A stretch of 64,000 nt of DNA from Nonomuraea helvata (GCF_039535785.1 NZ_BAAAXV010000009.1:1860001-1924000); one strand, 5' to 3'. Positions 41,166 through 50,911 are shown, numbered from the stretch's first letter. Notes: generated from the letters alone by a model not told the origin. Translations and numbers: made by a program.

Positions 41166-41657
41166 ATGACGAAACGCTCCTACACCTCCAGGAAGAACCA
41201 GCAGAGCGGCTCAGCTGGCCTGCCGACGCAGGAGTTCGACCTCGACGACATCACCTGGGTGTGCGAGTCGAACGTCAGTGTCCTCGACCTGTCCGAGTAC
41301 GCGCGGCTCGCCCAGCAGGGCGTCACCGCTGAAAGCTCTGAAGGGGCGGCCATCCTCGCCGATGTCTTCTCCGGGCTTCTCGGCAACAACTACCAGAGGT
41401 TCAGGCTGCACTGCCGCAAGAACGGCACAGAGCCCGGGGTGCTGGTGGAGATCCTGCGCGACCTGATCTCGGACGCCGCGCAGCGCCCTACACAGAGGCC
41501 CTCGGACTCGTTCGATGGGCCGCCGCCCGAGGAGGCTACGTCGAAGGTCGTTTCGCTCTCGCGGGGCGTTGTCAGCGTGCAATCCCTGAGCCCGGCGCCG
41601 ACGGCGGAGGAGCCGCAGACGCAGGAAGACCAGCCGCGGATGGTCTCCTACGGCTGA
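41166..41657 (+). CDS. tail assembly chaperone (G-type)
   Basis: 163 residues between tail tube and tape measure. The helical core (YARLAQQGVTAESSEG, LLGNNYQRFRLHCRKNG, VEILRDLISDA) and disordered C-terminus fit the upstream half of the lambda G/GT-type chaperone pair. The downstream half lies in the -1 frame, which stays open across the end of this gene, so a programmed frameshift is likely. Confidence 0.7.
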   Translation: MTKRSYTSRKNQQSGSAGLPTQEFDLDDITWVCESNVSVLDLSEYARLAQQGVTAESSEGAAILADVFSGLLGNNYQRFRLHCRKNGTEPGVLVEILRDLISDAAQRPTQRPSDSFDGPPPEEATSKVVSLSRGVVSVQSLSPAPTAEEPQTQEDQPRMVSYG

Positions 41658-41689
41658 CCGATCTGCCGCTGGCTGACGCGCTCGACGTC

Positions 41690-41887
41690 ATGCATGCCCT
41701 CTGGATTGAGTGGCGCACCGACCTCGTGCAGACGCAGGCCCTGCTGGCCCTGGCGGGTGTTGACGACGTCGCCGCCGACCCCCACGAGGCGTTCGACGAG
41801 GCCTGCAAGTCCGGATCCCCGCACCGGCAGGACCCGGAGGAGCGTCGCCGCATGATCGCTGAGCTGGTAGCAGCCGCCGGCGGATAA
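41690..41887 (+). CDS. tail assembly chaperone, frameshift half (T-type)
   Basis: 65 residues from the first ATG (41690), but the frame is open upstream to before the end of the G-type gene (reading IPEPGADGGG..., then LLRLTDLPLADALDV). In siphoviruses this portion is made only as a G-T fusion after a -1 slip. I see no textbook slippery heptamer, so the slip site is unknown. Independent initiation at 41690 is the alternative. Confidence 0.6.
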   Translation: MHALWIEWRTDLVQTQALLALAGVDDVAADPHEAFDEACKSGSPHRQDPEERRRMIAELVAAAGG

Positions 41888-41931
41888 GCCGCCCCGCATA
41901 GCCACGGACGGGCCGCTCGGCGGGGGGTGCG

Positions 41932-44900
41932 ATGGCAACCCCGCTCGCCGAGGCGTTCGTGCGCGTTCGCGCCGACACCTCCTCCGTCAGGGACGACGTT
42001 CGCAAGGGGTTCGACGGCGTCGATGCGGACGGGCACGGCCGCCGCGCCGGCCGGGAGTGGGGAGACGGGTTCTCGTCCGGGATGGGCGGCAGCCTGTCCG
42101 AGCTCGGCGATGTGGGGCGGCGAGCGCTGGCGGCGATGCTGCCAGCGCTGGGCGACCTCGCCGCCGGGTTCACGAGGGCGGCGACGGCGGCGGGCGGGCT
42201 CCTCGCCGGCGTCGCCAAGTGGTCGACGCTGGCGGCCGGCGTCGCAACGGTCGGGGCCGCTGCGGCGAGCGCCGCCGCGGCCACGGTGGAGCTGGCCGCC
42301 GCGATCGCCCCCTTGTCGGGGCTTCTCGCTGGGCTGCCGGGCGTGGCCTTGACCGGCGCCGCCGCATTCGCGGCTTGGCGGCTGGCCACCGGCGGGCTCG
42401 CCGACGCGATGAGCGCTGCCCTCGCCGGCAACGCCGAGGCGCTCGCCGCCGCACTGGGCAGCCTTTCCGAAGGCGGCCGCGCATTCATCAGCGAGTTTGA
42501 GCAGGCCGTACCGGCCCTTCGCGACTTCCAGGCTGCCGCCCAGGACGCGTTCACCGGCCAGCTCGCGGGCAGCCTCGCCGGGTTCGTGTCGGCGCTCGAC
42601 GCGCTCCGGCCGTCCGTGGCCGGCCTGGGAGCCGACTTCGGCGCGATCGTCCACCAAGCCCTCGCGTTCGCAACCAGCGCGGGCACGCTCGCGCAGTTCA
42701 ACAGTGTCTTCGCCGTCACCCGCGACCTCGTCGGCGCGGTCCGGGACTCCCTGAACCCGCTGCTGCAGGGGTTCACGGATCTCGGCGTGGTTGGCAGCAC
42801 ATGGCTCGGAGGGTTCTCCACGGGCCTGCGGGACGTGCTGTCGACGTTCGGCGCGTGGATGTCGCAGATCGCTTCCAGCGGGCAGGCGCTGGCGTGGCTG
42901 CAGGAAGCCACCGGCGCGCTGCAGCAGCTGGGCCGTCTGGCGCTGGACGTGTGGGGCACCTTCACAGGGCTGCTCGACGCGGCAGCGGCGGCGGGCGGTT
43001 CGGCGCTGGGCGTGCTCGGCCAGCTCACCGGCGCCCTGAACACGTGGGTGAACAGCGCCGCCGGTCAGGAAGTGCTGGTCTCCGTCTTCGAGGCGCTGCA
43101 CCAGGTCGGCGCCGCGCTGCTGCCGGTCATCACCGCGCTGGCGGGCGCCTTGGCCACGATCGCCCCGCAGGCGGCGGCCATTGCGACCGCGCTTGGCCCT
43201 GTCCTGACGTCCGCGATCGCCGCGCTCGCGCCGGCGATCGCTGCCCTCGGCCCCGGCATCGTCGCCGTCGTTCAGGGGCTCGGCGGCGCGGTCGCCGCGA
43301 TCGCGCCAGCGCTGCTGCCGGTCGGCCAGGCGCTGTCCGGGCTGCTGGTCGCGCTGTCGCCCCTTCTGCCGGCGCTGGGCCAGCTCGTCGCCATCACCGC
43401 TGGCGGCCTGGCCAGCGCGGTGCAGTCCGTGCTGCCCGCGCTCACGCCGCTCGTGGCCGCGATCGCGCAGCTGGCCGCCGGGATCTCGCCGCTGCTTCCG
43501 CAGCTCGCGCAACTGGTCGCCCAGCTCGCCGGGGCGCTGCTGCCGGCCATCACACCGCTGCTGCCGGTCATCGTCCAGCTGGCGTCCACGATCGGCGGCG
43601 CGGCCGTGGCCGCTCTGTCTGGCCTGGTATCCGCGCTGTCGCCCGTCCTTGCTTCGGTTGGGCAGGCGTGGCAGCAGATCGGCGGCCCGCTGCTGGCAGC
43701 CGTGCAGGGGATTGTGCCGCACCTGGTCGCCTTCGGGCAGTCGGTCGCCGGGCTGGCACCGATCCTCGGCCAGGTCGTGACGGCCGCGCTGCCGATCATG
43801 GTGCAGCTGGTGCAGGCGGCCGTGCCGGTGCTCGGCCAGCTCGTCACGGTGTTCGGGACGCTGCTGGTCGCGCTCGCGCCGCTGCTGCCGATCGTCGTGC
43901 AGCTGGCGGGTGTGATCGGGCAGACGCTGCTGTCGGTCATCAGCAGCCTGCTGAAGGCGGTCACGCCGCTGCTCGGGCCGCTCGGGCAGCTGGCCGTGAC
44001 GATCGGGCAGGTTCTCGCGGACGCGGTCGAGGCCGTCGCGCCGTTGATCGTCGCCGTCGCCGAGGCGATCGCGCAGCTGCTGCCGGTGCTCGCGCCGCTG
44101 ATCACGCTGGTGGCGCAGGTGGCCGGGCAGATCGGCGGCGTCCTCGTGCAGGGCATCACGACCCTCGTCCAGGCTGTAACGCCCGTTTTGCCGATCATCG
44201 TGTCGCTGGCGCAGCAGATCGGGCAGGCGCTGCTCGCCGCGCTGCAGGCCGCCGCCCCCGCCCTCCTGGCGATCGTCCAGGCCGTCGTCGGGCTCCTACC
44301 GGCGCTCACCCCGCTGATCGGCATGGTCGCCCAACTCGTGCAGGCGATCGTCCCGCTGGCGGTCACGTACCTGCCGCTGTTCTCACAGCTGCTCGGCGCG
44401 CTCGCGCCGGTCATCACCGGCGTGATCGGCGTGGTCGGCCAGCTGCTGGCGGCGCTGACGCCGGTCCTCGGCGTCCTCATCCAGCTCGCGATGCAGGTGC
44501 TGACGCCGCTGGCCCCGTTGCTGCTGCAAGTCGTCCAGGCGTTCATGCCGCTCGTGCAGGCGGTGCTGCCTCCGCTACTCCAGCTGGTGCAGGCGATCAC
44601 CCCGATCCTCGCACTGGTGGCGCAGGTCTTCGGGCAGATCATGACGGCGCTCGCCCCGCTGCTGGATGCGCTGATCCAGCTGGTGATGGCGGTGCTCACG
44701 CCCATCTTGCCGATCATCACGGCGCTGGCACCGCTGCTCGGCACCCTGGTCGGCGTGTTCGCCCAGCTGCTGGTCGCGATCACGCCGCTCATCGAGGTCC
44801 TGCTGAAGCTGATCGTCAGCGTCCTCACCCCACTGATCGAGATCATCGCGTCGGTCATCTCGTGGCTGGTCGACAAGCTCGCGCCGGCGTTCGAGTGGGT

Positions 44901-45849
44901 CGCCGGACTCATCTCGGGAGCCATCAACAAGATCGCCGAGGTCTTCCAGTGGCTCTACAACTTGCTGATCGGGAACAGCATCATCCCGGACCTGATCACC
45001 GGGCTGAGGGACTGGTTCCAGAAGGGCGTCGACTGGGTCGCATCGATCGTCTCCTGGTTCGGGGAATTGCCCGGCAAGTTCTCCGCCTGGTTGGGCCAGG
45101 TCGTGAGCTGGGTGCAGACCAAGTGGTCCGAGATCAAGAACGCCATCCAGTCCAAGATCGACGAGGTCCGAGAGACGATCTCCCGAGTCCTGGGCCAGAT
45201 CTCCGACCGCTGGAACCAGGTCTGGGACACGGTCCGGAACTTCGTCTCGGAGAAGTGGGAACAGATCAAGGGCGCCGTGTCGCAAGGCATCGACGGCCTG
45301 CTCACCTGGTTCCGCGATCTTCCCGGGCGCATCGTCAGCACGCTCGGCAACCTGGGCTCGACCTTGTGGAACGCCGGCCGCGACCTGATCAGCGGGCTGT
45401 GGAACGGACTCCAGTCGATGTGGAACTGGTTCCGCGACGCCATCTACCGCTTCTTCTCGTCGATCATGCCGCAGTGGGTGAAGGACGCGCTCGGCATCGC
45501 GAGCCCGTCGCGGCTGATGGAGGCGATCGGCAGGCAGCTGCCGCCCGGCCTGGTGATCGGTATCGACCGCAACATGCCGCTGATCGAGGCCGCGTCTCAG
45601 CGCATGGCGGACGCGACGGCGGCCGCGTTCGACGGCCTGTCCTCGCCTGCGATGGAGTTCACGGGGACGTTCGGCGCGCCGGCCGCGCCCCGTACGGCTG
45701 CCGCCCAGGCGCGGCCCGGCATCGTCATCGAGAACATCACCATCCAAGGTGTGCTGGACCCGAGCAACCCGGTCTCCTACAGAGTCATCGTGGAGCAGTT
45801 GCGGGAGGCGATCCGCCAGCTGGAGCAGGAGGTGTTCGCGGATGTCTGA
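41932..45849 (+). CDS. tape measure protein
   Basis: 1305 residues, the largest gene. The N-terminus (EAFVRVRADTSSVRDDVR) is typical. Residues ~380-1000 are long hydrophobic Leu/Pro-rich repeats (LxPLLPxLxQLV style) that would span the tail lumen and help form a DNA channel. The C-terminus (DALGIASPSRLMEAIGRQL) carries the widely conserved GIxSPSR motif. Its length predicts a tail of roughly 200 nm by the usual 1.5 angstrom-per-residue rule. Large minus-strand frames opposite it are compositional shadows. Confidence 0.9.
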   Translation: MATPLAEAFVRVRADTSSVRDDVRKGFDGVDADGHGRRAGREWGDGFSSGMGGSLSELGDVGRRALAAMLPALGDLAAGFTRAATAAGGLLAGVAKWSTLAAGVATVGAAAASAAAATVELAAAIAPLSGLLAGLPGVALTGAAAFAAWRLATGGLADAMSAALAGNAEALAAALGSLSEGGRAFISEFEQAVPALRDFQAAAQDAFTGQLAGSLAGFVSALDALRPSVAGLGADFGAIVHQALAFATSAGTLAQFNSVFAVTRDLVGAVRDSLNPLLQGFTDLGVVGSTWLGGFSTGLRDVLSTFGAWMSQIASSGQALAWLQEATGALQQLGRLALDVWGTFTGLLDAAAAAGGSALGVLGQLTGALNTWVNSAAGQEVLVSVFEALHQVGAALLPVITALAGALATIAPQAAAIATALGPVLTSAIAALAPAIAALGPGIVAVVQGLGGAVAAIAPALLPVGQALSGLLVALSPLLPALGQLVAITAGGLASAVQSVLPALTPLVAAIAQLAAGISPLLPQLAQLVAQLAGALLPAITPLLPVIVQLASTIGGAAVAALSGLVSALSPVLASVGQAWQQIGGPLLAAVQGIVPHLVAFGQSVAGLAPILGQVVTAALPIMVQLVQAAVPVLGQLVTVFGTLLVALAPLLPIVVQLAGVIGQTLLSVISSLLKAVTPLLGPLGQLAVTIGQVLADAVEAVAPLIVAVAEAIAQLLPVLAPLITLVAQVAGQIGGVLVQGITTLVQAVTPVLPIIVSLAQQIGQALLAALQAAAPALLAIVQAVVGLLPALTPLIGMVAQLVQAIVPLAVTYLPLFSQLLGALAPVITGVIGVVGQLLAALTPVLGVLIQLAMQVLTPLAPLLLQVVQAFMPLVQAVLPPLLQLVQAITPILALVAQVFGQIMTALAPLLDALIQLVMAVLTPILPIITALAPLLGTLVGVFAQLLVAITPLIEVLLKLIVSVLTPLIEIIASVISWLVDKLAPAFEWVAGLISGAINKIAEVFQWLYNLLIGNSIIPDLITGLRDWFQKGVDWVASIVSWFGELPGKFSAWLGQVVSWVQTKWSEIKNAIQSKIDEVRETISRVLGQISDRWNQVWDTVRNFVSEKWEQIKGAVSQGIDGLLTWFRDLPGRIVSTLGNLGSTLWNAGRDLISGLWNGLQSMWNWFRDAIYRFFSSIMPQWVKDALGIASPSRLMEAIGRQLPPGLVIGIDRNMPLIEAASQRMADATAAAFDGLSSPAMEFTGTFGAPAAPRTAAAQARPGIVIENITIQGVLDPSNPVSYRVIVEQLREAIRQLEQEVFADV

Positions 45850-47026
45850 CCTCCAGCTCGGCCGCCTCACGCTCCGGGAGACGCAGGCGTTCAGCGAGTC
45901 GGCGTACCAGGGCTGGTCGATGCACATCTCCGGCGTCGAGGTGTGTCCGATGGTGACGCGTGACGAGGTGTGGGCCCGCTTCGACGGTGCGCTCGGCGTG
46001 CAGGGCGCGTTGGTGCCGGTCGTGTTCGAGGAGAAAACGGAACGGAACGGGTACTACACCGTGCTGTCGTCGAGCGGGGAGGTGCTCGACCGGAAACGCC
46101 AGAACATCACCGAGATCAGCTGGAAAATCTCGCTTCAGCGCCATGGCCCGGACACGGACGTGGACCTGGAGTCACGCCTGATCGGGGCGACCCGGCAGAA
46201 CGACTTCGGCCAGGTGGGCGAGCGGTGGAGCGCGCCGAGCATCGGCGCCTACGGCTACTACACCGGGGCGACGCTGCCCGGCGTGCTGACCCGAGTGGGC
46301 GCGGATGGGCCGATCACGGTGTTCCGTGGCGTCCCGGCCGGGGTGAACCCGCGCTGGGGCTGCGCAGTGGAGCACTATCTGCGAGGCCGCGTGAAGATCC
46401 TCACCGGTGGAACTGAGCGGGTGGGGACGGGCCACCCGCTCCAGGCCAGCCAGTGGGAGCTCACCAACGGCCTGGTCAGGGTCAGGCCGCTGAATAGCAG
46501 CGGCAGCCTCGAGGTGGCGTCGTTCACAAACGGCCGTTGGCGCGGCAAGAGGTGGTGGGTGCAGGTCGGCGCCGAGCAGATCACCCGCTGGGAGTCGGCC
46601 GGTGTGCTGCGCAACGACTTGGAGCAGTGCGTGATCAGGCTGACCGCGGTGCGCAGCCCCGTCGGCCGCGCCTACCTGGACCTGACGGTACGGCGCGGGT
46701 CGCGCATCGTCGAATGCTGGCTACAGCGTGGCGACTCCGGCCCGATGTCGGTGTTCCTCGCTGACCCGGAAACGCTCACCGACTCGACGTCGTACGCGAC
46801 GCGATCGAGCGACGACGCCGACGGTAACCGCGTGGCTGTCGGCAGCGCCCGCAACTTCGACCTGCACACGTCGGGCGGCCTGACGCGAACCAATGCGACC
46901 TCGATGGACTGCTGGCTGGGCGTCGTCGCTGGCGGCGGCTCTGCGGTCAACGGTGACCGGGCGACGGACCTGCAAGCCCAGTACATCGGCGCCCTGCCGG
47001 AGATCGTGGCGGCAGTGCGGCGCTAG
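45842..47026 (+). CDS. distal tail / baseplate protein
   Basis: 394 residues starting 8 bases inside the tape-measure gene. Beta-rich (LQLGRLTLRETQAFSES, VFEEKTERNGYYTVLSSSG). Position directly after the tape measure and before the tail-tip protein fits a Dit-type protein. Long for a Dit, so extra carbohydrate-binding-like domains may be present (SFTNGRWRGKRWWVQVG). Confidence 0.6.
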   Translation: MSDLQLGRLTLRETQAFSESAYQGWSMHISGVEVCPMVTRDEVWARFDGALGVQGALVPVVFEEKTERNGYYTVLSSSGEVLDRKRQNITEISWKISLQRHGPDTDVDLESRLIGATRQNDFGQVGERWSAPSIGAYGYYTGATLPGVLTRVGADGPITVFRGVPAGVNPRWGCAVEHYLRGRVKILTGGTERVGTGHPLQASQWELTNGLVRVRPLNSSGSLEVASFTNGRWRGKRWWVQVGAEQITRWESAGVLRNDLEQCVIRLTAVRSPVGRAYLDLTVRRGSRIVECWLQRGDSGPMSVFLADPETLTDSTSYATRSSDDADGNRVAVGSARNFDLHTSGGLTRTNATSMDCWLGVVAGGGSAVNGDRATDLQAQYIGALPEIVAAVRR

Positions 47027-47502
47027 CTCGCGGGCTTCTTGCCCCGGGCGCTGCGGATCACGGTGGCGACCGCGATGACGTTGCACTCCTCGTTCGGCTT
47101 GCCCGGATTCGCCTCCATGATGTTCACCGAGAGCGCGTTCAGGCCGTCTGCGTCAACGTTGTAGGCGCTGGCAATCCGCTTGAGCGCTCGAACTTCGTGA
47201 TGCCACTCGCTCTTGTCGTTGGGGTGTTCCGCGCGCGCTGCCGCCAGGGCCGTGCGGTACTCCTCGCGCGCCCGCCCCAGAGGTAGCGGGCCCCCGCCTG
47301 CACCGCGGCCGGGGAGTGCCAGCTTCCATGCCTTCCAGGCGTTGGCGTCGGTCCATCCCGGGGTGTCACCGATCCACGCGGCCGGCTCCGGGGTGGGGTG
47401 GTCGGTGTCGGCGTAGCGGGTGAGCCATTTTCCAACAGTCGCTCCGGAGACGCCGAACATGGCGCCGATGTTGTCCTTGCTCAGGTAGCGCTTGGCTTCC
47501 AC
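47023..47502 (-). CDS. reverse-strand HTH regulator inside the tail operon
   Basis: 159 residues from GTG 47502, 6 bases after AGGAGG. The N-terminus YLSKDNIGAMFGVSGATVGK is a clear helix-turn-helix. A tryptophan-rich stretch (AAWIGDTPGWTDANAWKAWK) follows, then charged helices and an acidic/hydrophobic C-terminus. Its stop overlaps the convergent distal-tail gene. It is transcribed divergently from the tail-tip gene across an inverted-repeat operator array, so it probably autoregulates and represses that promoter. Family uncertain. Confidence 0.65.
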   Translation of the reverse strand: MEAKRYLSKDNIGAMFGVSGATVGKWLTRYADTDHPTPEPAAWIGDTPGWTDANAWKAWKLALPGRGAGGGPLPLGRAREEYRTALAAARAEHPNDKSEWHHEVRALKRIASAYNVDADGLNALSVNIMEANPGKPNEECNVIAVATVIRSARGKKPAS

Positions 47503-47514
47503 CGCCACCCTCCT

Positions 47515-47582
47515 GTCTTTGTCGGAATGCGAGACAAAGACTAAGGGTGCCGAGAGACCTTGTCTAGAAATTCGACAAAGAC
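47515..47582. promoter_or_regulatory. operator array GTCTTTGTC / GACAAAGAC
   Basis: GTCTTTGTC (47515-47523) and GACAAAGAC (47533-47541) form a perfect 9-bp inverted repeat with a 9-base spacer. A second dyad TTGTC (47560-47564)/GACAA (47574-47578) follows, its right half again reading GACAAAGAC (47574-47582). The array fills the divergent gap between the HTH gene and the tail-tip gene, upstream of both start codons. Confidence 0.75.
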
Positions 47583-47595
47583 TCGGGGGTGACTT

Positions 47596-50500
47596 GTGCC
47601 GGTCAACGAGAAGCTGATGGAGCTGGGGTCGTGGCAGATCACGCTGGTCGACGAAACCCCGAAGACCGTTCTGGACAAGATCGAGTATTTCGGGCATATC
47701 GCGTTCGTGCCAGCGCATGTGGAGCCGGGCCAGTACAACGATCGGCTGCTCGACATGGCGCGGTACGTCGGTGTGGTGACCGCACGCGACGTGGACCATC
47801 TGCGCAAGCAGATCAGCGGCCAGTCCACCGCGCTGTGGCTCGGCGACGCGGACGGTAAGGGCGACGTGCTGGAGACGCCTGTCTCCATCAACGGCAGCTT
47901 CGCCCAGGCGATCCGAGCCATCTTGGGCACGGGCACCGCAGTGGTGGAGGGCACCCTGCACTCGGTGCCAGGCATCTACCGGAGCACGCACGTCTGGCAG
48001 TCCAAGCGCAAGGCGGTGGCGTACGTGTGCGCCACGATGGGCGCAGAGTGGCGCGTGACGGGCAGCTGCAAGCTGGATGCGGGCCTGGCGTCCGACCTGT
48101 ACGAGGACACCCCGTCCACAGTGATCGTTCGCAAGCGCCCGAATCGCAATACGGACGGGGACGACATGTCCTTGCGCGGTCTGCGCGGCGACATGGGCGT
48201 CGCGCAGACCGTGGCGGACTGGACCAGCCGGGTCGTGCTTCTCGCCGAGGGCAACGGCAGCTCGGTCGTGACGGCCGCCGCGAACAACACGGACGTCCCG
48301 TACCGCGATCTGCGCGGCCAACCGGTCAAGCGGACCCGCATCATCAGCGAGAGCACCACGTCGGGCGGCAACGCGCAGGCGCGAGCGCAGTACCAGCTCG
48401 ACCAGTACGTCACCCCGAGGTCGCAGATGAGGATGACCACGGATGACTACGACGTGTCCGGAGCGTTCAAGCCAGGCGACTGGGCGTGGGTGTACGACCC
48501 GGACACGGATTTAATCGACCCGAAGAACGAGATCATGTTCCGAGGCGAACTCATCCATCCGGTTCGCCTCAGGATGGTGGGCGCGTCCTGGCCGGTCGGG
48601 CCAGAGATGACGGTCGCGTATCGGGGGCCAGGCGGCGACTGGCTGGACCTGACGCCGTACGTCGCCCACGAGGGCGGCCAAACGACCGTGGACGTGGGAG
48701 ATCTACTCCAGTCCTTGTCGGGCCGCGGCAGCGAGCCGGTCGGCCCGCGCCCGATCCCGGACTCGACGGTGCCCGGCCCGGTGACTTGGGTGCTGCCATT
48801 CGAGTCGAGCGTCTACATCGGCCCGGACGGCACGACGCGCGCCAGGATGCTACTCCGGTGGGAGCAGCCGCTGAATAGCGACGGGTCCACGATCTTGGAC
48901 GGTGCCCACTTCGAGATCGAGTTCGGTGTCTCCCCGGCCGCCACCGAAGGCTGGCAGACCACGTACGCCGCCTGGGGCACGCTGCAGACGATGGTGCTCG
49001 ACCTGACACCCGGCCTGGCATACGACTGGCGCATCCGGGCTGTCGACGCCAACAACAACAGGGGCCAGTGGAGCACCGTCGAAACGGCGGTCGCCCAACC
49101 GGACACCATCCCACCGAGCACGCCGGCGGCACCGACGGTCGCGGCCAGCTTGATCGCCATCCAGATCACGCACACGCTCGGGCGAGCCTCGGGAGGCGAA
49201 TGGAATCTTGAGCTCGACCTCGATCGTCTCGAAGTGCACGTCGGTGCGACCGCTGGCTTCACCCCGGACGAGACGACCCTGCGCGGGGTGGTCGCGGCGA
49301 ACGCCGGGATGATGCAGGCGCAGATCCCCGCGGTCGGTACGGTGCCGGAGGCCAACACCAGCCTGCGGCAGGTCAAGGTGATCGCGGTCGACGCCTCCGG
49401 TAATCGGAGCGATCCGTCTGCTGCCGCGCCGGTGACAGCGCTGCTGATCGATGACGCGCACATCACGAACCTGACCGTCGACAAGGTGAGTGCGGGCGAG
49501 ATCAAGTCAAACTGGCTGATCGGCGCCAGCATCCGCACGGCGAGCGCCGGCGAGAGGGTCGAGCTCAACGCCAGCGGCCTGCACGGCTACAACGCTGCCG
49601 GTGTCGAGCTGGTGACGATCTCCAACAGCGGCAGCTTCACCCTGCGCACTGCGGGGTCAGGCAGTCCACGTATCCAGCTCGACGGCACTGGCCTGCGCGG
49701 GTACAACAACGGCGGTCTGCAGACCATCGGGCTTGACAGCTCCGGCAGCTTCAGCCTCCGCTCGGGCAACACCGGCTCGCGGATTGAGCTCGACACCTTC
49801 GGGATGCGCGGCTACAACTCGACGGGCGCTCAAACCTTCGGCCTGTCAGCCTCCACGGGCAACCTGGATATGGTTGGCCGGCTGACGAGTAACGTCAGCG
49901 GGTCATCGAAGCGACTGGTGATCAATCCGAACTTCGGCGTGGACACCGAGATCCGCTTCTACGAGGACGCGACGCAGTACCACTACATCACCTCCTTCGT
50001 GGAAGGCGATATCAACCTGCAGATGGGCTCCGTGGCCAGCGACGGCCGGAAGTTCATCGTCCATCTCGCCTCTGGTGATGGAAACTTCGTCGGCTTGGTC
50101 GACTCCGCTACGACCACCCGCATCTCCGGAATCACGTCCTTGTCGGATGGGCGCGTCCAAGTCAGAGGCAGCGGCATGACCGGGGAAGGCGGCTCGTTCA
50201 AATGGCATGTGCAGTCAGGGCCGGGCGACGGCATGTTCAGAACGTTCTGGAACGGCTCGAACATCCAGTTCGTGAGGCAGGACACCAATTCCGTGGTGAA
50301 GACGTTCATCATCGATCACCCGTCGGACAGCGCGCGGTATCTGGTCCACGCGACGACCGAGAGCCCACACAACGGGGTGGAGGACTGGGGCATGGTCGAA
50401 CTGGACGAGGACGGCCTGGTCGTCGTGGAGCTGCCCGCCTACTTCGAGGACCTCACGTCGCCAGAGGGCCGTGCGGTGTTCCTGTCGTGCCGGGATGTGC

Positions 50501-50700
50501 CGGACGGCGTGTCGGCCACATACCCGGCCAACGGCCGCTTCACGATCTCCGGCACTCCCGGCCGAAAGGTGTTCTGGCTGGTGAAAGCCGTCAGGAAGGA
50601 CGTGCCGCCGCTGCTGGTCGAACCGCTGCGCACGCAGGTAGATGTCCACGGCGAGGCCCCGTACCGCTACTACACGATCATTAAGGAGCCGGATGACTGA
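47596..50700 (+). CDS. tail-tip / receptor-binding protein
   Basis: 1034 residues from GTG 47596. Residues ~1-390 fit the Gp37-like tail baseplate protein of actinophages (tail hub region). Around 400-520 is a fibronectin-III-like domain (TARMLLRWEQPLNSDG, LAYDWRIRAVDANNNRGQW). Around 640-760 are three repeats of form ELDxxGLRGYNxxGxxT with SGSFxLRSG. The C-terminus (IDHPSDSARYLVHATTESPH... VVVELPAYFEDL) matches a fibre C-terminal domain thought to act in trimerisation. Likely host-recognition protein. Confidence 0.75.
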   Translation: MPVNEKLMELGSWQITLVDETPKTVLDKIEYFGHIAFVPAHVEPGQYNDRLLDMARYVGVVTARDVDHLRKQISGQSTALWLGDADGKGDVLETPVSINGSFAQAIRAILGTGTAVVEGTLHSVPGIYRSTHVWQSKRKAVAYVCATMGAEWRVTGSCKLDAGLASDLYEDTPSTVIVRKRPNRNTDGDDMSLRGLRGDMGVAQTVADWTSRVVLLAEGNGSSVVTAAANNTDVPYRDLRGQPVKRTRIISESTTSGGNAQARAQYQLDQYVTPRSQMRMTTDDYDVSGAFKPGDWAWVYDPDTDLIDPKNEIMFRGELIHPVRLRMVGASWPVGPEMTVAYRGPGGDWLDLTPYVAHEGGQTTVDVGDLLQSLSGRGSEPVGPRPIPDSTVPGPVTWVLPFESSVYIGPDGTTRARMLLRWEQPLNSDGSTILDGAHFEIEFGVSPAATEGWQTTYAAWGTLQTMVLDLTPGLAYDWRIRAVDANNNRGQWSTVETAVAQPDTIPPSTPAAPTVAASLIAIQITHTLGRASGGEWNLELDLDRLEVHVGATAGFTPDETTLRGVVAANAGMMQAQIPAVGTVPEANTSLRQVKVIAVDASGNRSDPSAAAPVTALLIDDAHITNLTVDKVSAGEIKSNWLIGASIRTASAGERVELNASGLHGYNAAGVELVTISNSGSFTLRTAGSGSPRIQLDGTGLRGYNNGGLQTIGLDSSGSFSLRSGNTGSRIELDTFGMRGYNSTGAQTFGLSASTGNLDMVGRLTSNVSGSSKRLVINPNFGVDTEIRFYEDATQYHYITSFVEGDINLQMGSVASDGRKFIVHLASGDGNFVGLVDSATTTRISGITSLSDGRVQVRGSGMTGEGGSFKWHVQSGPGDGMFRTFWNGSNIQFVRQDTNSVVKTFIIDHPSDSARYLVHATTESPHNGVEDWGMVELDEDGLVVVELPAYFEDLTSPEGRAVFLSCRDVPDGVSATYPANGRFTISGTPGRKVFWLVKAVRKDVPPLLVEPLRTQVDVHGEAPYRYYTIIKEPDD

Positions 50701-50911
50701 GCAGACCGAGCAGAAGGCCTCCATTCCGATCGCGGCCACGCTGGCGGTCACCCGGCGGCAGCGCAACGACGCCCTCGACGAGAACGCCATGCTGTGGGCG
50801 CACGTCGAGCAGCTCACCGCCGAGCTCGACCAGGTCAAGGCCGAGCTGGCGCAGCTGCGTGACAGCGCCCTGGTCAGCGGTAGTAGTACGTCGTCTTCTT
50901 CTTCCGCCTGA
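50693..50911 (+). CDS. small coiled-coil phage protein
   Basis: 72 residues, ATG overlapping the tail-tip stop by 8 bases. Heptad-rich (ENAMLWAHVEQLTAELDQVK). The last ~12 residues are serine-rich because they are antisense to the next minus-strand gene's C-terminus, so the true end may be functionally unconstrained. Confidence 0.55.
   Translation: MTEQTEQKASIPIAATLAVTRRQRNDALDENAMLWAHVEQLTAELDQVKAELAQLRDSALVSGSSTSSSSSA

Noticed and set aside
41572-44930. Very long open frames (up to 716 residues) opposite the tape-measure gene
   Set aside because: They are Arg/Ala/Gly/Gln-rich compositional shadows of a GC-rich gene. The plus-strand product has tape-measure motifs and phage context.
42801-45956. 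A 1051-residue alternative plus-strand frame
   Set aside because: Arg/Gly/Pro-rich composition with no domain pattern; it lies out of frame inside the tape-measure gene.
47503-48321. N-terminal extension of the reverse HTH gene to 432 residues
   Set aside because: It would read antisense through the operator array and the tail-tip gene; a strong ribosome-binding site fixes the start at 47502.
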